DNA of 19,774 nucleotides from CAZEVY01 sp964515555 (GTDB taxonomy: Bacteria > Acidobacteriota > Terriglobia > Bryobacterales > Bryobacteraceae): the NCBI GenBank assembly GCA_964515555.1, contig CAZEVY010000101.1, positions 1-19,774 on the forward strand, given 5' to 3'. The stretch's first letter is position 1. Every line of letters starts with the position of its first letter. This document shows, piece after piece, positions 6,979 to 15,242 of this stretch. Made by a program: the position numbers and the translations under genes. The notes beneath the pieces were generated by a model. The model was given only the letters and a program-made list of their open reading frames with translations, searched no databases and was not told where the DNA came from.

Positions 6979-8315
6979 TGCGACTCCTCCTCGCCGCGCT
7001 CGCGCCCGCGCTCCTGGCCGCCGACTTCAAGGCCGGTGTCGCCCGCGCCGATATCACGCCCAAGTCGCCGATCTGGATGTCGGGCTACGCCTCGCGCAAC
7101 AATCCCTCCGAGGGCGTGCTCGAGCCGCTCCACGCCAAGGCGCTCGCCATCGAGGACAACCGCCGCGGCCGCGCCGTCATCGTCACCACCGACCTCATCG
7201 GACTCCCGCGCGCACTCACCGACGAAGTCTCCGCGCGCGTGCAGAAGCAGTGGGGACTCGATCGCGCCCGCCTGCTGTTCAACTCCTCGCACACCCACAC
7301 CGGCCCCGTCGTGCGCGCCAACCTCACCACGATGTACGACCTCACCGCCGAGCAGGACGCCGTCATCAAGGACTATTCGCGCGCCCTCGCCGAAGCGCTC
7401 TACATCATCGTCGGGGCCGCGCTCGGCGATCTGAAGCCCGCCCGCCTGGCGTTCGCCGAAGGCTCTACTGACTTCGCCATGAACCGGCGCGAGTTGCGCA
7501 TCGAGGGCGTGCGCCTGGGACTCAACCCGAAAGGGCCCGGCGACCACTCCGTGCCCGTCATCGAAGTCCGCGGCGAGGACGGCGCACTGCGCGCGGTGCT
7601 GTTCGGCTACGCCTGCCATAACACCACGCTCACCGGCCAGCACTACCGGCTCAGCGGCGACTACGCCGGATACGCGCAGTCCGCCATCGAAGCCGCGCAC
7701 CCCGGCGTCACCGCGCTGTTCCTGATGCTGTGCGGCGGCGACCAGAATCCGAATCCGCGCGGCGAGGTGGAGCATGCCGTCGCGCACGGAAAGAAGCTGG
7801 CGGGCGAGGTGTCGCGAGTACTCGCCGGGAAGCTCGATCCCCTGCGCCCGCCCATCCGCGCCGCCTACCAGGTCACCGAGCTGCCCTTCGCGATCCACAC
7901 GCGCGAGACCTTCGAGAAGGAACTCCAGGACCGCAATCCCGCCAAGGTGCGCCGCGCCAAGGAAATGCTGCGGCTCTACGACGAGCGCCGCCCCATCCGC
8001 CTCACGCCCTACCCCGTGCAGGCCATCCGCTTCCACCGCGATCTGACGATCCTGGCGCTCGGCGGCGAGGTGGTCGTCGATTATGCGCTGCGCGCGAAGC
8101 GCGAGTTCGCTGAGCGGCTCGTCGTCGCCGCGTATTCGAACGACGTCATGTGCTACATCCCCTCGCGGCGCGTCCTCAAGGAGGGCGGCTACGAGGCCGT
8201 CGACAGCATGATCTACTACGGCATGCCCGGCCCGTTCAGCGAGGAAGTCGAGGAGACGGTGTTCGAGGCCGTCGGCCGGGTCATGAAACGCGTCGGTGCG
8301 GCGCGCGCGAAGTAG
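6978..8315 (+). CDS. Neutral/alkaline ceramidase-like (N-terminal domain) secreted hydrolase
   Basis: This 445-residue protein has a signal peptide (MRLLLAALAPALLAA) followed directly by FKAGVARADITPKSPIWMSG, the standard opening of the neutral ceramidase N-terminal domain. FNSSHTHTGP (H105, H107) matches the zinc-binding histidine segment, and ACHNTTL (H214) a second zinc region. YSNDVMCYIPSRR near 384-396 fits the conserved SNxxxxYxP segment. Where true ceramidases have GDVSPN with the nucleophilic Ser, this protein has GGDQNPNPRG (residues 253-262), with Asn at the Ser position. It also lacks the C-terminal Ig-like domain of full-length ceramidases. Substrate and activity are therefore uncertain. 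I set the start at 6978 because it restores the signal peptide; the frame is open upstream but lies inside the preceding gene. The 1-base overlap suggests coupling. Confidence 0.82.
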   Translation: MRLLLAALAPALLAADFKAGVARADITPKSPIWMSGYASRNNPSEGVLEPLHAKALAIEDNRRGRAVIVTTDLIGLPRALTDEVSARVQKQWGLDRARLLFNSSHTHTGPVVRANLTTMYDLTAEQDAVIKDYSRALAEALYIIVGAALGDLKPARLAFAEGSTDFAMNRRELRIEGVRLGLNPKGPGDHSVPVIEVRGEDGALRAVLFGYACHNTTLTGQHYRLSGDYAGYAQSAIEAAHPGVTALFLMLCGGDQNPNPRGEVEHAVAHGKKLAGEVSRVLAGKLDPLRPPIRAAYQVTELPFAIHTRETFEKELQDRNPAKVRRAKEMLRLYDERRPIRLTPYPVQAIRFHRDLTILALGGEVVVDYALRAKREFAERLVVAAYSNDVMCYIPSRRVLKEGGYEAVDSMIYYGMPGPFSEEVEETVFEAVGRVMKRVGAARAK

Positions 8316-9548
8316 TCACGCCCCCGCCGTGGCGCCCGCCCCCGCCGCCACCACGACGATCCCGCTCTCGGTGATGTGATACCCGTTGGCGCGGTCCGAC
8401 GCCTCGTCATAGCCGATCACCGACGACTCCGGCACCTCGGCCCCCTCGTCGACAATGGCGCGCCGCACTCGGCTGAAGCGGCCGATGCGCGCGTTCGTCA
8501 GCAGGATCGAGTCCTCGATTTCGCAGTAGCTGTTGACCCGTACGCCCGGGCTCAACACGCAGCGCACCACCCGGCCGCCCGAGATAATGCAACCCGGCGA
8601 GACGATCGAATCCACCGCCACGCCCATCCGGCGCCCCTCCTGCGCGAAGACGAACTTGGCGGGCGGCTGCTGCACGGGCCGCGTGCGGATCGGCCAGTGG
8701 CGATCGTAGAGGTTTAACTCCGGCGTTACCGCCACCAGGTCCATGTTGGCCTCGTAGTAGGCGTCGAGCGTCCCCACGTCGCGCCAGTAGCGCGACGTCT
8801 TGTCGTTGAGATCGCGGAAGTCGAAAGCCACGGCGCACCCGGCGCGCGCGAGGCGCGGAATCACGTCGCGGCCGAAATCGTGCGTCGATTGCGGATCGGC
8901 GGCGTCGGCCGCCAGCGCCTCGATCAGTACGCGCGTCTCGAACAGGTAGACGCCCATCGAAATCGAGCACATCTCGCCGTTGAAGGCAGACCGCGCCGGC
9001 GCGCCGTGCGTCGGCTTCTCCTCGAAGGCCGTGATGCGGTGACCCTCGCCGATCTCGGCGACCCCGAATCTCGGCGCCTCGGCGGGCGGCGCCTGCAAAG
9101 TCGCCACCGTCACCCCGGCGCCGTGGTCGCGATGCCATTCCAGCATCTCCCGATAGTTCATCTTGTAGATGTGGTCGGCGGCCAGCACCAGCGTGTGCCG
9201 CGGCGCCTCGGCCTCGATGGTCTCCACGTTTTGGTACACGGCATCGGCCGTCCCCAGGTACCAGCCGTCGTGGACACGCTTCATCGGCGGCAGCACCTCG
9301 ATGAACTCGCCCACTTCGGCGGAGAGAATGTTCCATCCGTCGCGCAGGTGGCGGGACAGCTCGAGCGCCTTGTACTGCGTCAGCACCAGGATGCGCCGGA
9401 GGTTTGAGTTGATGCAGTTGGAAAGCGTGAAGTCGATGAGGCGGTAACTTCCGCCGAAGGCGACGGCGGGCTTGGCGTTATGGCGTGTCAGGGGAAACAG
9501 GCGTTCGCCGGCTCCTCCCGCCAGGAGGATCGCCAGGGTGTCGGTCAT
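8316..9548 (-). CDS. glgC: Glucose-1-phosphate adenylyltransferase (ADP-glucose pyrophosphorylase)
   Basis: GlgC makes ADP-glucose from ATP and glucose-1-phosphate, the committed step of bacterial glycogen synthesis, in the cytoplasm. The 410-residue length is normal. Residues 6-21 AILLAGGAGERLFPLT form the nucleotide-binding GGxGxRLxPLT loop, and KPAVAFGG and RLIDFTLSNCINS follow as expected. DGWYLGTADAVYQN (94-107), LAADHIYKMNYREM (122-135) and FEEKP (175-179, with the sugar-phosphate-binding Lys178) are family signatures. The C-terminal part from about residue 300 has the hexapeptide left-handed beta-helix pattern (VSPGCIISGG, VLSPGVRVNS). The start at 9548 has a purine-rich GGTGGA upstream, and TATAAG (minus strand, 9569-9564) may be its -10, although that would leave a very short leader. 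No other glycogen gene is in the window. Confidence 0.95.
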   Translation of the reverse strand: MTDTLAILLAGGAGERLFPLTRHNAKPAVAFGGSYRLIDFTLSNCINSNLRRILVLTQYKALELSRHLRDGWNILSAEVGEFIEVLPPMKRVHDGWYLGTADAVYQNVETIEAEAPRHTLVLAADHIYKMNYREMLEWHRDHGAGVTVATLQAPPAEAPRFGVAEIGEGHRITAFEEKPTHGAPARSAFNGEMCSISMGVYLFETRVLIEALAADAADPQSTHDFGRDVIPRLARAGCAVAFDFRDLNDKTSRYWRDVGTLDAYYEANMDLVAVTPELNLYDRHWPIRTRPVQQPPAKFVFAQEGRRMGVAVDSIVSPGCIISGGRVVRCVLSPGVRVNSYCEIEDSILLTNARIGRFSRVRRAIVDEGAEVPESSVIGYDEASDRANGYHITESGIVVVAAGAGATAGA

Positions 9549-9617
9549 GATGAGTCCACCCTTCTTATAACAGAAGCGCTGCCGGTCTCTCCTGTGCGTT
9601 CATTGCATTTTGCGGAG

Positions 9618-9637
9618 CCGCGAGCGTGAGCGAGCGG
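9618..9637. repeat. REP-like imperfect palindrome
   Basis: CCGCGAGCGTGAGCGAGCGG is an imperfect palindrome with CCGC and GCGG arms. From memory, near-identical segments recur between genes in Solibacter-like and related genomes, where they yield spurious peptides such as SLTLAA. Only one copy is visible in this window, so its repeat status is an inference. Confidence 0.4.
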
Positions 9638-9836
9638 TTTGGCACAGCACCGAAGCCAATTTGTTCCGGGCGGGCGCGCCGCAGGACGGCGGTCCGCGCT
9701 CCACGGCCAGGGTAGCAGGCAGCGAGCGGCGGGCGATGGGACAGACCGTCGGAGGGATGTCGATTCAAAGGACTTGCCGAGGGCGGAGTGGTTGTGACCG
9801 GCCCCCGCGCCGCCCGCGCCGTCCAGTATTTTGCCC

Positions 9837-9856
9837 ATCTGCGCTCATCCGCGGCC
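9837..9856. repeat. Degenerate intergenic repeat fragment
   Basis: ATCTGCGCTCATCCGCGGCC resembles a dispersed intergenic sequence (ATCTGCGTTCATCTGCGGCC-like) that I recall from many environmental bacterial genomes. It is single-copy here and degenerate, so this is a weak call resting on resemblance alone. Confidence 0.25.
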
Positions 9857-9985
9857 CATCGATGAGTCACCCACAAACGGCGCCGTGGGGTCCGCAAAGT
9901 CGCCCATTACCCGACATTCCATGCAACCCAAGTCCAAAACTCCCGTAGTTACCAGGTAAGCCCTCGATAGGAGAACCGCGCCATC

Positions 9986-12499
9986 ATGACAGGCATCGCC
10001 GGCTCGATTCGGAACGACCTCCGCTACGGACTCCGGCTCCTGCGCGCGCATCCGGGATTCGCCGCCACGGCGATCCTCTCGCTCGCCCTCGGCATCGCCG
10101 CCAACACCTCCATCTTCACGCTCGTCGACCAGATCCTGCTGCGCCTGCTCCCGATCGAGAACCCGCGCGAGCTCGTCCAGTTCCGCATGGAGGGCGGGCG
10201 TTTCGGGTCGCAGAGCGGTGACGGTGTGCACACCTTCTCGTATCCCTTCTATGTCGCGTTCCGCGACCGCAACACGGTGTTCACCGGGCTCACCGGACAG
10301 CTCCCGCAGCGCCTCAGCCTTCTCGACGGCGATCGCGCCGAAATGACCGACATCGGATGGGTCGCCGGCAACTTCTTTCAGGTGCTGGGCGTTCGCGCGC
10401 ACATCGGACGCGTCCTCACCCCCGCCGACGACACGCCCGCCAGCGGCGACCCCGTCGTCGTGCTCCAGTACGACTACTGGCGGACGCGCTTCGCCGCGCG
10501 GCCCGAGATCGTCGGCTCCACCGTCAGGCTGAACGGCGCGCCGTTCACCGTGGCCGGCGTCGCCGCGCCGGAATTCGCCGGCACCAACACCGGAGTCCTC
10601 ACGCAGATCTGGGCGCCGGTCACCAAGCTCGTCGCGCTCAATCCGGAGTTCCGCGAGGATCTCGCCAACGAGCGCTATGCCTGGTTCTACCTGTTCGCGC
10701 GCCTCAAGCCCGGTGTCGCCATCGACAAGGCGCAGGCCGCCGCGCGCCTTCTGCACGACCAGCGAAAGCGGGAGGAGGTCACCGGGGCGTTCTTCGCGAA
10801 GTTCCCGGACAACAAGGAGCGCTTCCTCCTCCAGACGCTCTCGCTGGTTCCCGCCGACCGCGGCATGTCGCAGCTCCGCCGCGTCTTCGAGCGCCCTTTG
10901 GTCGTGTTGCAATGGCTCGTCGGCGCCGTGCTGCTGATCGCCTGCACCAACGTCGCGAACCTGCTGCTCGCCCGTGCCGCCGCGCGCCAGCGCGAGATCG
11001 CGATTCGCGGAGCCCTGGGCGCGAGCCGCATGCAGATCGTCCGGCAGTTGTTCGTCGAGAGCCTGATTCTCGCGGTCGCGGGGGGTGCCGCGGGGCTTGC
11101 CCTGAGCGCCTGGCTCACGCGGCTGCTGGTCCGATTCCTTCCCGTCGACCCGACGACGCTCTCGCTGGCGACCGCGCCCGACACGCGCGTGCTCGTCTTC
11201 ACCATGGCCGTCACTCTGGCGACCGCGTTCGTCTTCGGACTCCTCCCCGCCTTCCGCGGCTCGAGCGTGCCCGCATCGGCGACCCTCAAGGAAGAGGCCG
11301 GGTCGGTCACCGGCGGCCACGGCCACGTGCGATTGCGCAAGACCTTCGTCGCGCTCCAGGTGGCGCTGTCGACTCTGTTGCTCATCGGCGCCGGCCTGTT
11401 CGTCCGCACGCTCGACAATCTCCGCAAGGTCGACCTCGGCTTCCATGCCGAGAACGTCGCCATGTTCGGCGTGCGCCCGGCGACGCAGTACGACGACGCT
11501 CGCAAGCTACACGTGTTCCGCTCGTTGATCGATAGCCTGGCGGCCGTGCCCGGCGTCAAGGCCGTCGGCGCCAACAGCACGCGGCTCCTCATGGGCGGCC
11601 GTTGGGACAGCCAGATCAGCATGGTCGGACTGGAAGCCAAGGAAGGCCGCGTTCCCTGGAGTTTCTTCAACGCCGTCACGCCCGGCTACTTCGAGGCGCT
11701 CGGCATTCCGGTCAAGCTGGGCCGCGATTTCACCTGGAATGACTGGGGGCGATCGAAGCGGCTCTGCCTGGTGAACGAAGCGCTGGTCAAGGAGTACCTC
11801 GATGGCGCCAATCCCGTCGGCCGCTCGATTGGCCAGGGCCGTGCCGTGACGCCCGACACCGAGATCATCGGCGTATTCGCGAACTCGCGCTACCACGACG
11901 TGCGCGGCGAGGTCCCGCGGCAGACCTTCGTCAACCTCGATACCCGCGTTCGCAACCTGGGAAGCATTACGGTCTACGCGCGCATTCAGGGCGACCCGAG
12001 ACGCGTCCTGCCGGTGCTGCGCCAGACCGTTGGGCGCGTCGACTCCAACCTCGTCGTCTTCGACATGCGCATGATGGACGAGCAGCTCGACATGCGGCTT
12101 GCCAATGAGCGCATGCTCTCGTTCCTCTCCGGCGGCTTCGCGCTGCTGGCGACGATCCTGGCGGTCGTCGGACTCAACGGCGTGCTGGCCTTCGTCGTCA
12201 CGCGCCGCACACGCGAGATCGGCATTCGAGTGGCGCTCGGGGCCGCCCAGGGGACCGTGATCCGGCTGGTGATGCGCGAGATGATGGCCGTGATCCTGCT
12301 GGGCCAGGCCGTCGGGGCCGGCGCGGCGTATCTGCTTGGCAGCTACGTGGAGTCGCATTTGTTCGGCGTCAGGGCCGCCGATGCGCCCGTGTTCGCGTTC
12401 AGTGTGGCGACTCTGCTGGCGGCGTCGCTGGCGGCTTCGCTCGCGCCCGCCTGGCGCGCGTCGCGGATCTCTCCGGTACGGGCGCTGCGCTACGGGTAG
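9986..12499 (+). CDS. Acidobacterial duplicated orphan permease (MacB/FtsX-like ABC transporter permease)
   Basis: This 837-residue membrane protein consists of two FtsX-type permease halves, the arrangement of the acidobacterial duplicated orphan permeases. After a cytoplasmic N-terminus (IRNDLRYGLRLLRAHPGFAA) comes a first helix at about 24-46 and then a periplasmic MacB-like domain (NFFQVLGVRAHIGRVLTPAD, VVLQYDYWRTRF, STVRLNGAPFTVAGVA). The first FtsX helices lie near residues 306-420 and contain LLLARAAARQREIAIRGALGASR. A second periplasmic domain follows from about 475 to 695. The last three helices are near 700-830, with VTRRTREIGIRVALGAA, the second copy of the permease signature. No ATP-binding subunit is encoded nearby, hence orphan. 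It may export a small molecule or act mechanically on the envelope; the substrate is unknown. A Shine-Dalgarno-like TAGGAGAA lies at 9968-9975, with a rather long 10-base spacing to the ATG. Confidence 0.93.
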   Translation: MTGIAGSIRNDLRYGLRLLRAHPGFAATAILSLALGIAANTSIFTLVDQILLRLLPIENPRELVQFRMEGGRFGSQSGDGVHTFSYPFYVAFRDRNTVFTGLTGQLPQRLSLLDGDRAEMTDIGWVAGNFFQVLGVRAHIGRVLTPADDTPASGDPVVVLQYDYWRTRFAARPEIVGSTVRLNGAPFTVAGVAAPEFAGTNTGVLTQIWAPVTKLVALNPEFREDLANERYAWFYLFARLKPGVAIDKAQAAARLLHDQRKREEVTGAFFAKFPDNKERFLLQTLSLVPADRGMSQLRRVFERPLVVLQWLVGAVLLIACTNVANLLLARAAARQREIAIRGALGASRMQIVRQLFVESLILAVAGGAAGLALSAWLTRLLVRFLPVDPTTLSLATAPDTRVLVFTMAVTLATAFVFGLLPAFRGSSVPASATLKEEAGSVTGGHGHVRLRKTFVALQVALSTLLLIGAGLFVRTLDNLRKVDLGFHAENVAMFGVRPATQYDDARKLHVFRSLIDSLAAVPGVKAVGANSTRLLMGGRWDSQISMVGLEAKEGRVPWSFFNAVTPGYFEALGIPVKLGRDFTWNDWGRSKRLCLVNEALVKEYLDGANPVGRSIGQGRAVTPDTEIIGVFANSRYHDVRGEVPRQTFVNLDTRVRNLGSITVYARIQGDPRRVLPVLRQTVGRVDSNLVVFDMRMMDEQLDMRLANERMLSFLSGGFALLATILAVVGLNGVLAFVVTRRTREIGIRVALGAAQGTVIRLVMREMMAVILLGQAVGAGAAYLLGSYVESHLFGVRAADAPVFAFSVATLLAASLAASLAPAWRASRISPVRALRYG

Positions 12500-12503
12500 G
12501 TCG

Positions 12504-14093
12504 CTACCGCCGCAAATCCTTTACGATCTCCCGCGCACAGTTGTAGCCCGGCGCGCCCATCACGCCCCCTCCCGGGTGCGCGCCCGACCCGCATAAATAC
12601 AGCCCGGCGACCGGCGTCCGATACCGCGCCCAGCCCGCCAGGGGCCGCATCACGAACATCTGGTCGAGGCTCATCTCGCCGTGGAAGATGTTGCCCCCCG
12701 CGATCCCGAACCTCCGCTCCAGGTCGAGCGGCGACAGCGCCTGCCGCTCCACCACCAGCCGCCGGAATCCCGGTGCGTACCCGTCGATGATGTCGATGAC
12801 GCGATCGGCGTAGGTGTCGCGCAGCGCGTCCCAGCTCGTCCCGCGCAGCGTGTACGGCGCGTACTGAAGGAAGATGCCCATGATGTGGCGCCCCGCCGGC
12901 GCCAGCGACGCATCGTACATGGTCGGGATGGTCAGCTCCAGCAGCGGCGATCCCGACGGCAGCCCGTACTTGGCGTCGTCCCAGGCGCGCTCCACGTACT
13001 CCATCGTCGGGCAGATGTGCATAGTCGCGCGATGGTGCGGCCCCGGTGCGCCGGGAAACGCCGCGAAGTCCGGCAGTCCGCTCAACGCCAGGTTGATCTT
13101 CATCGACGTGCCTTCGCAGCGGAACTTCCGGATTCCGCCGGCGAACTCCTCGGGCAGATGCCGCTTCTCGATCAGCCGCAGGAACGTCGTCTTCGGATCG
13201 AGATTGCTGGCGACGATGCGCGCCCGAATCTCCTCGCCGCCTTCGAGCGCGACGCCCGCCGCCCGCCCGCCTTCGACGAGAATCCGCTCCACCGCCGCGC
13301 TCGTGCGGATCACCGCCCCCCGGCTGCGCGCCGACCCGGCGATCGCCTCCGACACCGCGCCCATCCCGCCGCGCACGAATCCCCACACGCCGCGCCGCCC
13401 GCCGACGCCGCCCATGCAGTGATGCAGCAGGATGTAGGCTGTCCCCGGCGAGCGCGGCCCGCCGTTGGCCCCGATCACGCCGTCGGTCGCCAGCGTCACC
13501 TTGACTTCGTCGGACTCGAACCACTCGTCGAGAAAATCCGAGGCGCTCTGCGTGAACACCTTGACCAGCGCCGCCAGGTCGCGCGCCTCGAGACGCCGGA
13601 ATCGCGCCGCCAGCTTCAGGTAGTCGACCACCGAGCCCACGCCCTTCGGCGGGAAGTCGGGCGGCGTCTCCAGGAGCATCGATTCGACGATTACCGCCAG
13701 GCGCTCGATCAGCGCCTCGTATTGGGGAAACCGCTCGGCGTCGCGCGCCGAGAAGCGCGCCATCTCCTTCTGCGTCTCCTTCATGTCTTTCCACATGAAG
13801 AAGTGCCGCCCGTCGGGAAAGGCCGAGAAGAACGGCGGATCCTTGGGGTCGGCGTGGTAGCCGAAGCGTTCCAGTTCCAGCTCGCGCACCACACGCTCCT
13901 GGAGCAGGCTGATCAGGTACGCCGCGGTCGAGACCCGATATCCCGGCCAGATCTCCTCGGTCACCGCGCACCCGCCGACGAGATCGCGCCTTTCGAGCAC
14001 CAGGACTTGCAGTCCGGCCTTGGCGAGCAGCGCCGCGGTCACCAGGCCGTTATGCCCGCCGCCGACGATGATGGCGTCCGTGTTGGTCTTCAT
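12504..14093 (-). CDS. FAD-dependent oxidoreductase of the phytoene desaturase/PYROXD2 family
   Basis: The 529-residue protein opens with DAIIVGGGHNGLVTAALLAK, a FAD/NAD Rossmann GxGxxG motif. It continues with VLVLERRDLVGGCAVTEE, the dinucleotide acidic-residue region typical of amine-oxidase/phytoene-desaturase-type flavoproteins. The C-terminus GSGAHPGGGVMGAPGYNCAR is the conserved FAD-binding tail. The pattern STAAYLISLLQERVVREL, plus a length near 530, fits the PYROXD2-like branch better than carotenoid desaturases, and no carotenoid gene is nearby. The natural substrate of this branch is not settled. It lies 63 bp downstream of the acetate kinase-like gene on the same strand, with GGAG about ten bases before the ATG, and is probably the last gene of that operon. 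Its stop is only 4 bp from the convergent permease stop. Confidence 0.88.
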   Translation of the reverse strand: MKTNTDAIIVGGGHNGLVTAALLAKAGLQVLVLERRDLVGGCAVTEEIWPGYRVSTAAYLISLLQERVVRELELERFGYHADPKDPPFFSAFPDGRHFFMWKDMKETQKEMARFSARDAERFPQYEALIERLAVIVESMLLETPPDFPPKGVGSVVDYLKLAARFRRLEARDLAALVKVFTQSASDFLDEWFESDEVKVTLATDGVIGANGGPRSPGTAYILLHHCMGGVGGRRGVWGFVRGGMGAVSEAIAGSARSRGAVIRTSAAVERILVEGGRAAGVALEGGEEIRARIVASNLDPKTTFLRLIEKRHLPEEFAGGIRKFRCEGTSMKINLALSGLPDFAAFPGAPGPHHRATMHICPTMEYVERAWDDAKYGLPSGSPLLELTIPTMYDASLAPAGRHIMGIFLQYAPYTLRGTSWDALRDTYADRVIDIIDGYAPGFRRLVVERQALSPLDLERRFGIAGGNIFHGEMSLDQMFVMRPLAGWARYRTPVAGLYLCGSGAHPGGGVMGAPGYNCAREIVKDLRR

Positions 14094-14156
14094 CGTGGCG
14101 CACTCCGGCGCAAAGGGAAGGCTAACACGACCGCACCGCGACGGAAAACCCGCCGA

Positions 14157-15242
14157 CTACCGCAGCAGCCGATACGCGCGCCGCGCCACGATCAGCTCTT
14201 CGTTGGTCGCCAGCGCCACCACGGCAACGGGAGAATCGTCGGCCGACACCAGCCGATCGCCGGAGCCGCCCTCGTTGCGCGCCGCCTCCAGCCGCACCCC
14301 AAGAAACTCCAGCCCCGCGCAGCAGGCCGACCGCAGCCGCGCCGAGTTCTCGCCGATCCCGCCGGTGAACGCAACCGCGTCGAGCCCTCCCATCGCCGCC
14401 GCATAACCGCCGATCGTCTTCCGCACCTGGCAGGCGAAGACTTCGAGCGCCAGCGCCGCGTCGCCATTGCCCTGCGCCGCGGCCGCCTCGATGTCGCGCA
14501 CGTCGCCGCCGGCGACTCCGGAGAGTCCCTCCAGGCCGCCGCGCGTCAGCTCGCCCCGCACTTCCCCGGCGCTCCAGCTGCGGCGCTCCATCATGTAAAG
14601 CGCGGCGAAGACGTCGAGATCGCCATGCCGCTGCGCGTTCTCCAGACCCGATTGCGGCGAGAAGCCCATGGTGGTGTCGATGCTGCGTCCCCGCAAGATC
14701 GCGCACATCGACGAGCTTCCCCCGAGATGGCAGCTCACCAGCCGGGGAACGTCGCGCCCCAGAATCTCCGGCACGCGACCGGCGGCGTACTCGTGCGACG
14801 CCCCGTGAAAGCCGTAGCGCCGGACTCCATAGCGCTCGCGCCACTCGCCGGGGACTCCGTATCGCGCGGCGTGCTCCGGCATCGTCCTGTGGAATTCCGT
14901 CTCGAACGCCGCGACCAGCGCCACGCCCGGCATCGACTCGCGGAACGCCCGGATGCCTGCGAGGTAGATCGCGTTATGCACCGGCGCCGCCGGCAGAAAC
15001 TCCTCCAGCGCCGCCAGCACGCCGTCGTCGACCACGAATGTCCCGCGATAGTTCGGCCCGCCGTGGACCGCCTTGAAGGCCACGGCGTCGACGCCGCCCT
15101 CCGGCAGCGTCATGGCCGCGATGGCCTCGCGGTAATCGGCCACCCGCTCCTGGCGGCCGCGCGCGATGGCGCGCTCGGCGGGCATTTCGAGGACCTGGTA
15201 CTTCAGCGACGTCGACCCGAGGTTCGGGACGAGGATGTTCAT
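14157..15242 (-). CDS. Divergent acetate/propionate kinase family protein
   Basis: This cytoplasmic ASKHA-fold kinase homologue has 361 residues, shorter than the usual 400; about 40 residues are missing between the N-terminal motif and VHGG. Family landmarks are MNILVPNLGSTSLKYQ (Asn7), FKAVHGG (57-61), PVHNA (His89), FETEFHRTMPE (113-122), YGVRRYGFHGASH (His146), CHLGGSSS (171-178), ENAQRHGD (Arg205), TGGIGENS (Glu298) and ATNEELIVAR at the end. Compared with characterised acetate kinases, the catalytic Asp of DTAFH is Glu114, the Arg before VHGG is Lys57, the Asn of HLGNG is Gly175, and TRSGD is QRHGD. Activity on acetate is therefore uncertain; another carboxylate or a lost activity is possible. 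The ATG at 15242 overlaps the stop of the TPR gene (ATGA), which supports this start and implies translational coupling. No phosphotransacetylase or phosphoketolase is in view. Confidence 0.87.
   Translation of the reverse strand: MNILVPNLGSTSLKYQVLEMPAERAIARGRQERVADYREAIAAMTLPEGGVDAVAFKAVHGGPNYRGTFVVDDGVLAALEEFLPAAPVHNAIYLAGIRAFRESMPGVALVAAFETEFHRTMPEHAARYGVPGEWRERYGVRRYGFHGASHEYAAGRVPEILGRDVPRLVSCHLGGSSSMCAILRGRSIDTTMGFSPQSGLENAQRHGDLDVFAALYMMERRSWSAGEVRGELTRGGLEGLSGVAGGDVRDIEAAAAQGNGDAALALEVFACQVRKTIGGYAAAMGGLDAVAFTGGIGENSARLRSACCAGLEFLGVRLEAARNEGGSGDRLVSADDSPVAVVALATNEELIVARRAYRLLR

Larger units (their letters stand above)
9549..9985. other. 437-bp non-coding spacer between divergent glgC and permease genes
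   Basis: No frame in this stretch has a credible start, signal peptide or domain; the small open frames on both strands give low-complexity Arg/Pro-rich translations typical of GC-rich non-coding DNA. It must hold the promoters for glgC (left) and the permease (right). It also contains two repeat-like segments, listed separately, and a small GGAC/GTCC hairpin at 9684-9695 with a GGCG loop. Confidence 0.6.

Noticed and set aside
6159..8315. Upstream extension of the ceramidase-like frame to 718 codons
   Set aside because: The extra part lies inside the beta-lactamase-fold gene in another frame and is low-complexity. The ATG at 6978 gives a signal peptide and an overlapping start.
9545..9948. 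Three small open frames of 97-112 codons in the glgC-permease spacer
   Set aside because: They overlap each other on both strands, have no ribosome binding site and run through the repeat-like sequence, so I treat them as non-coding.
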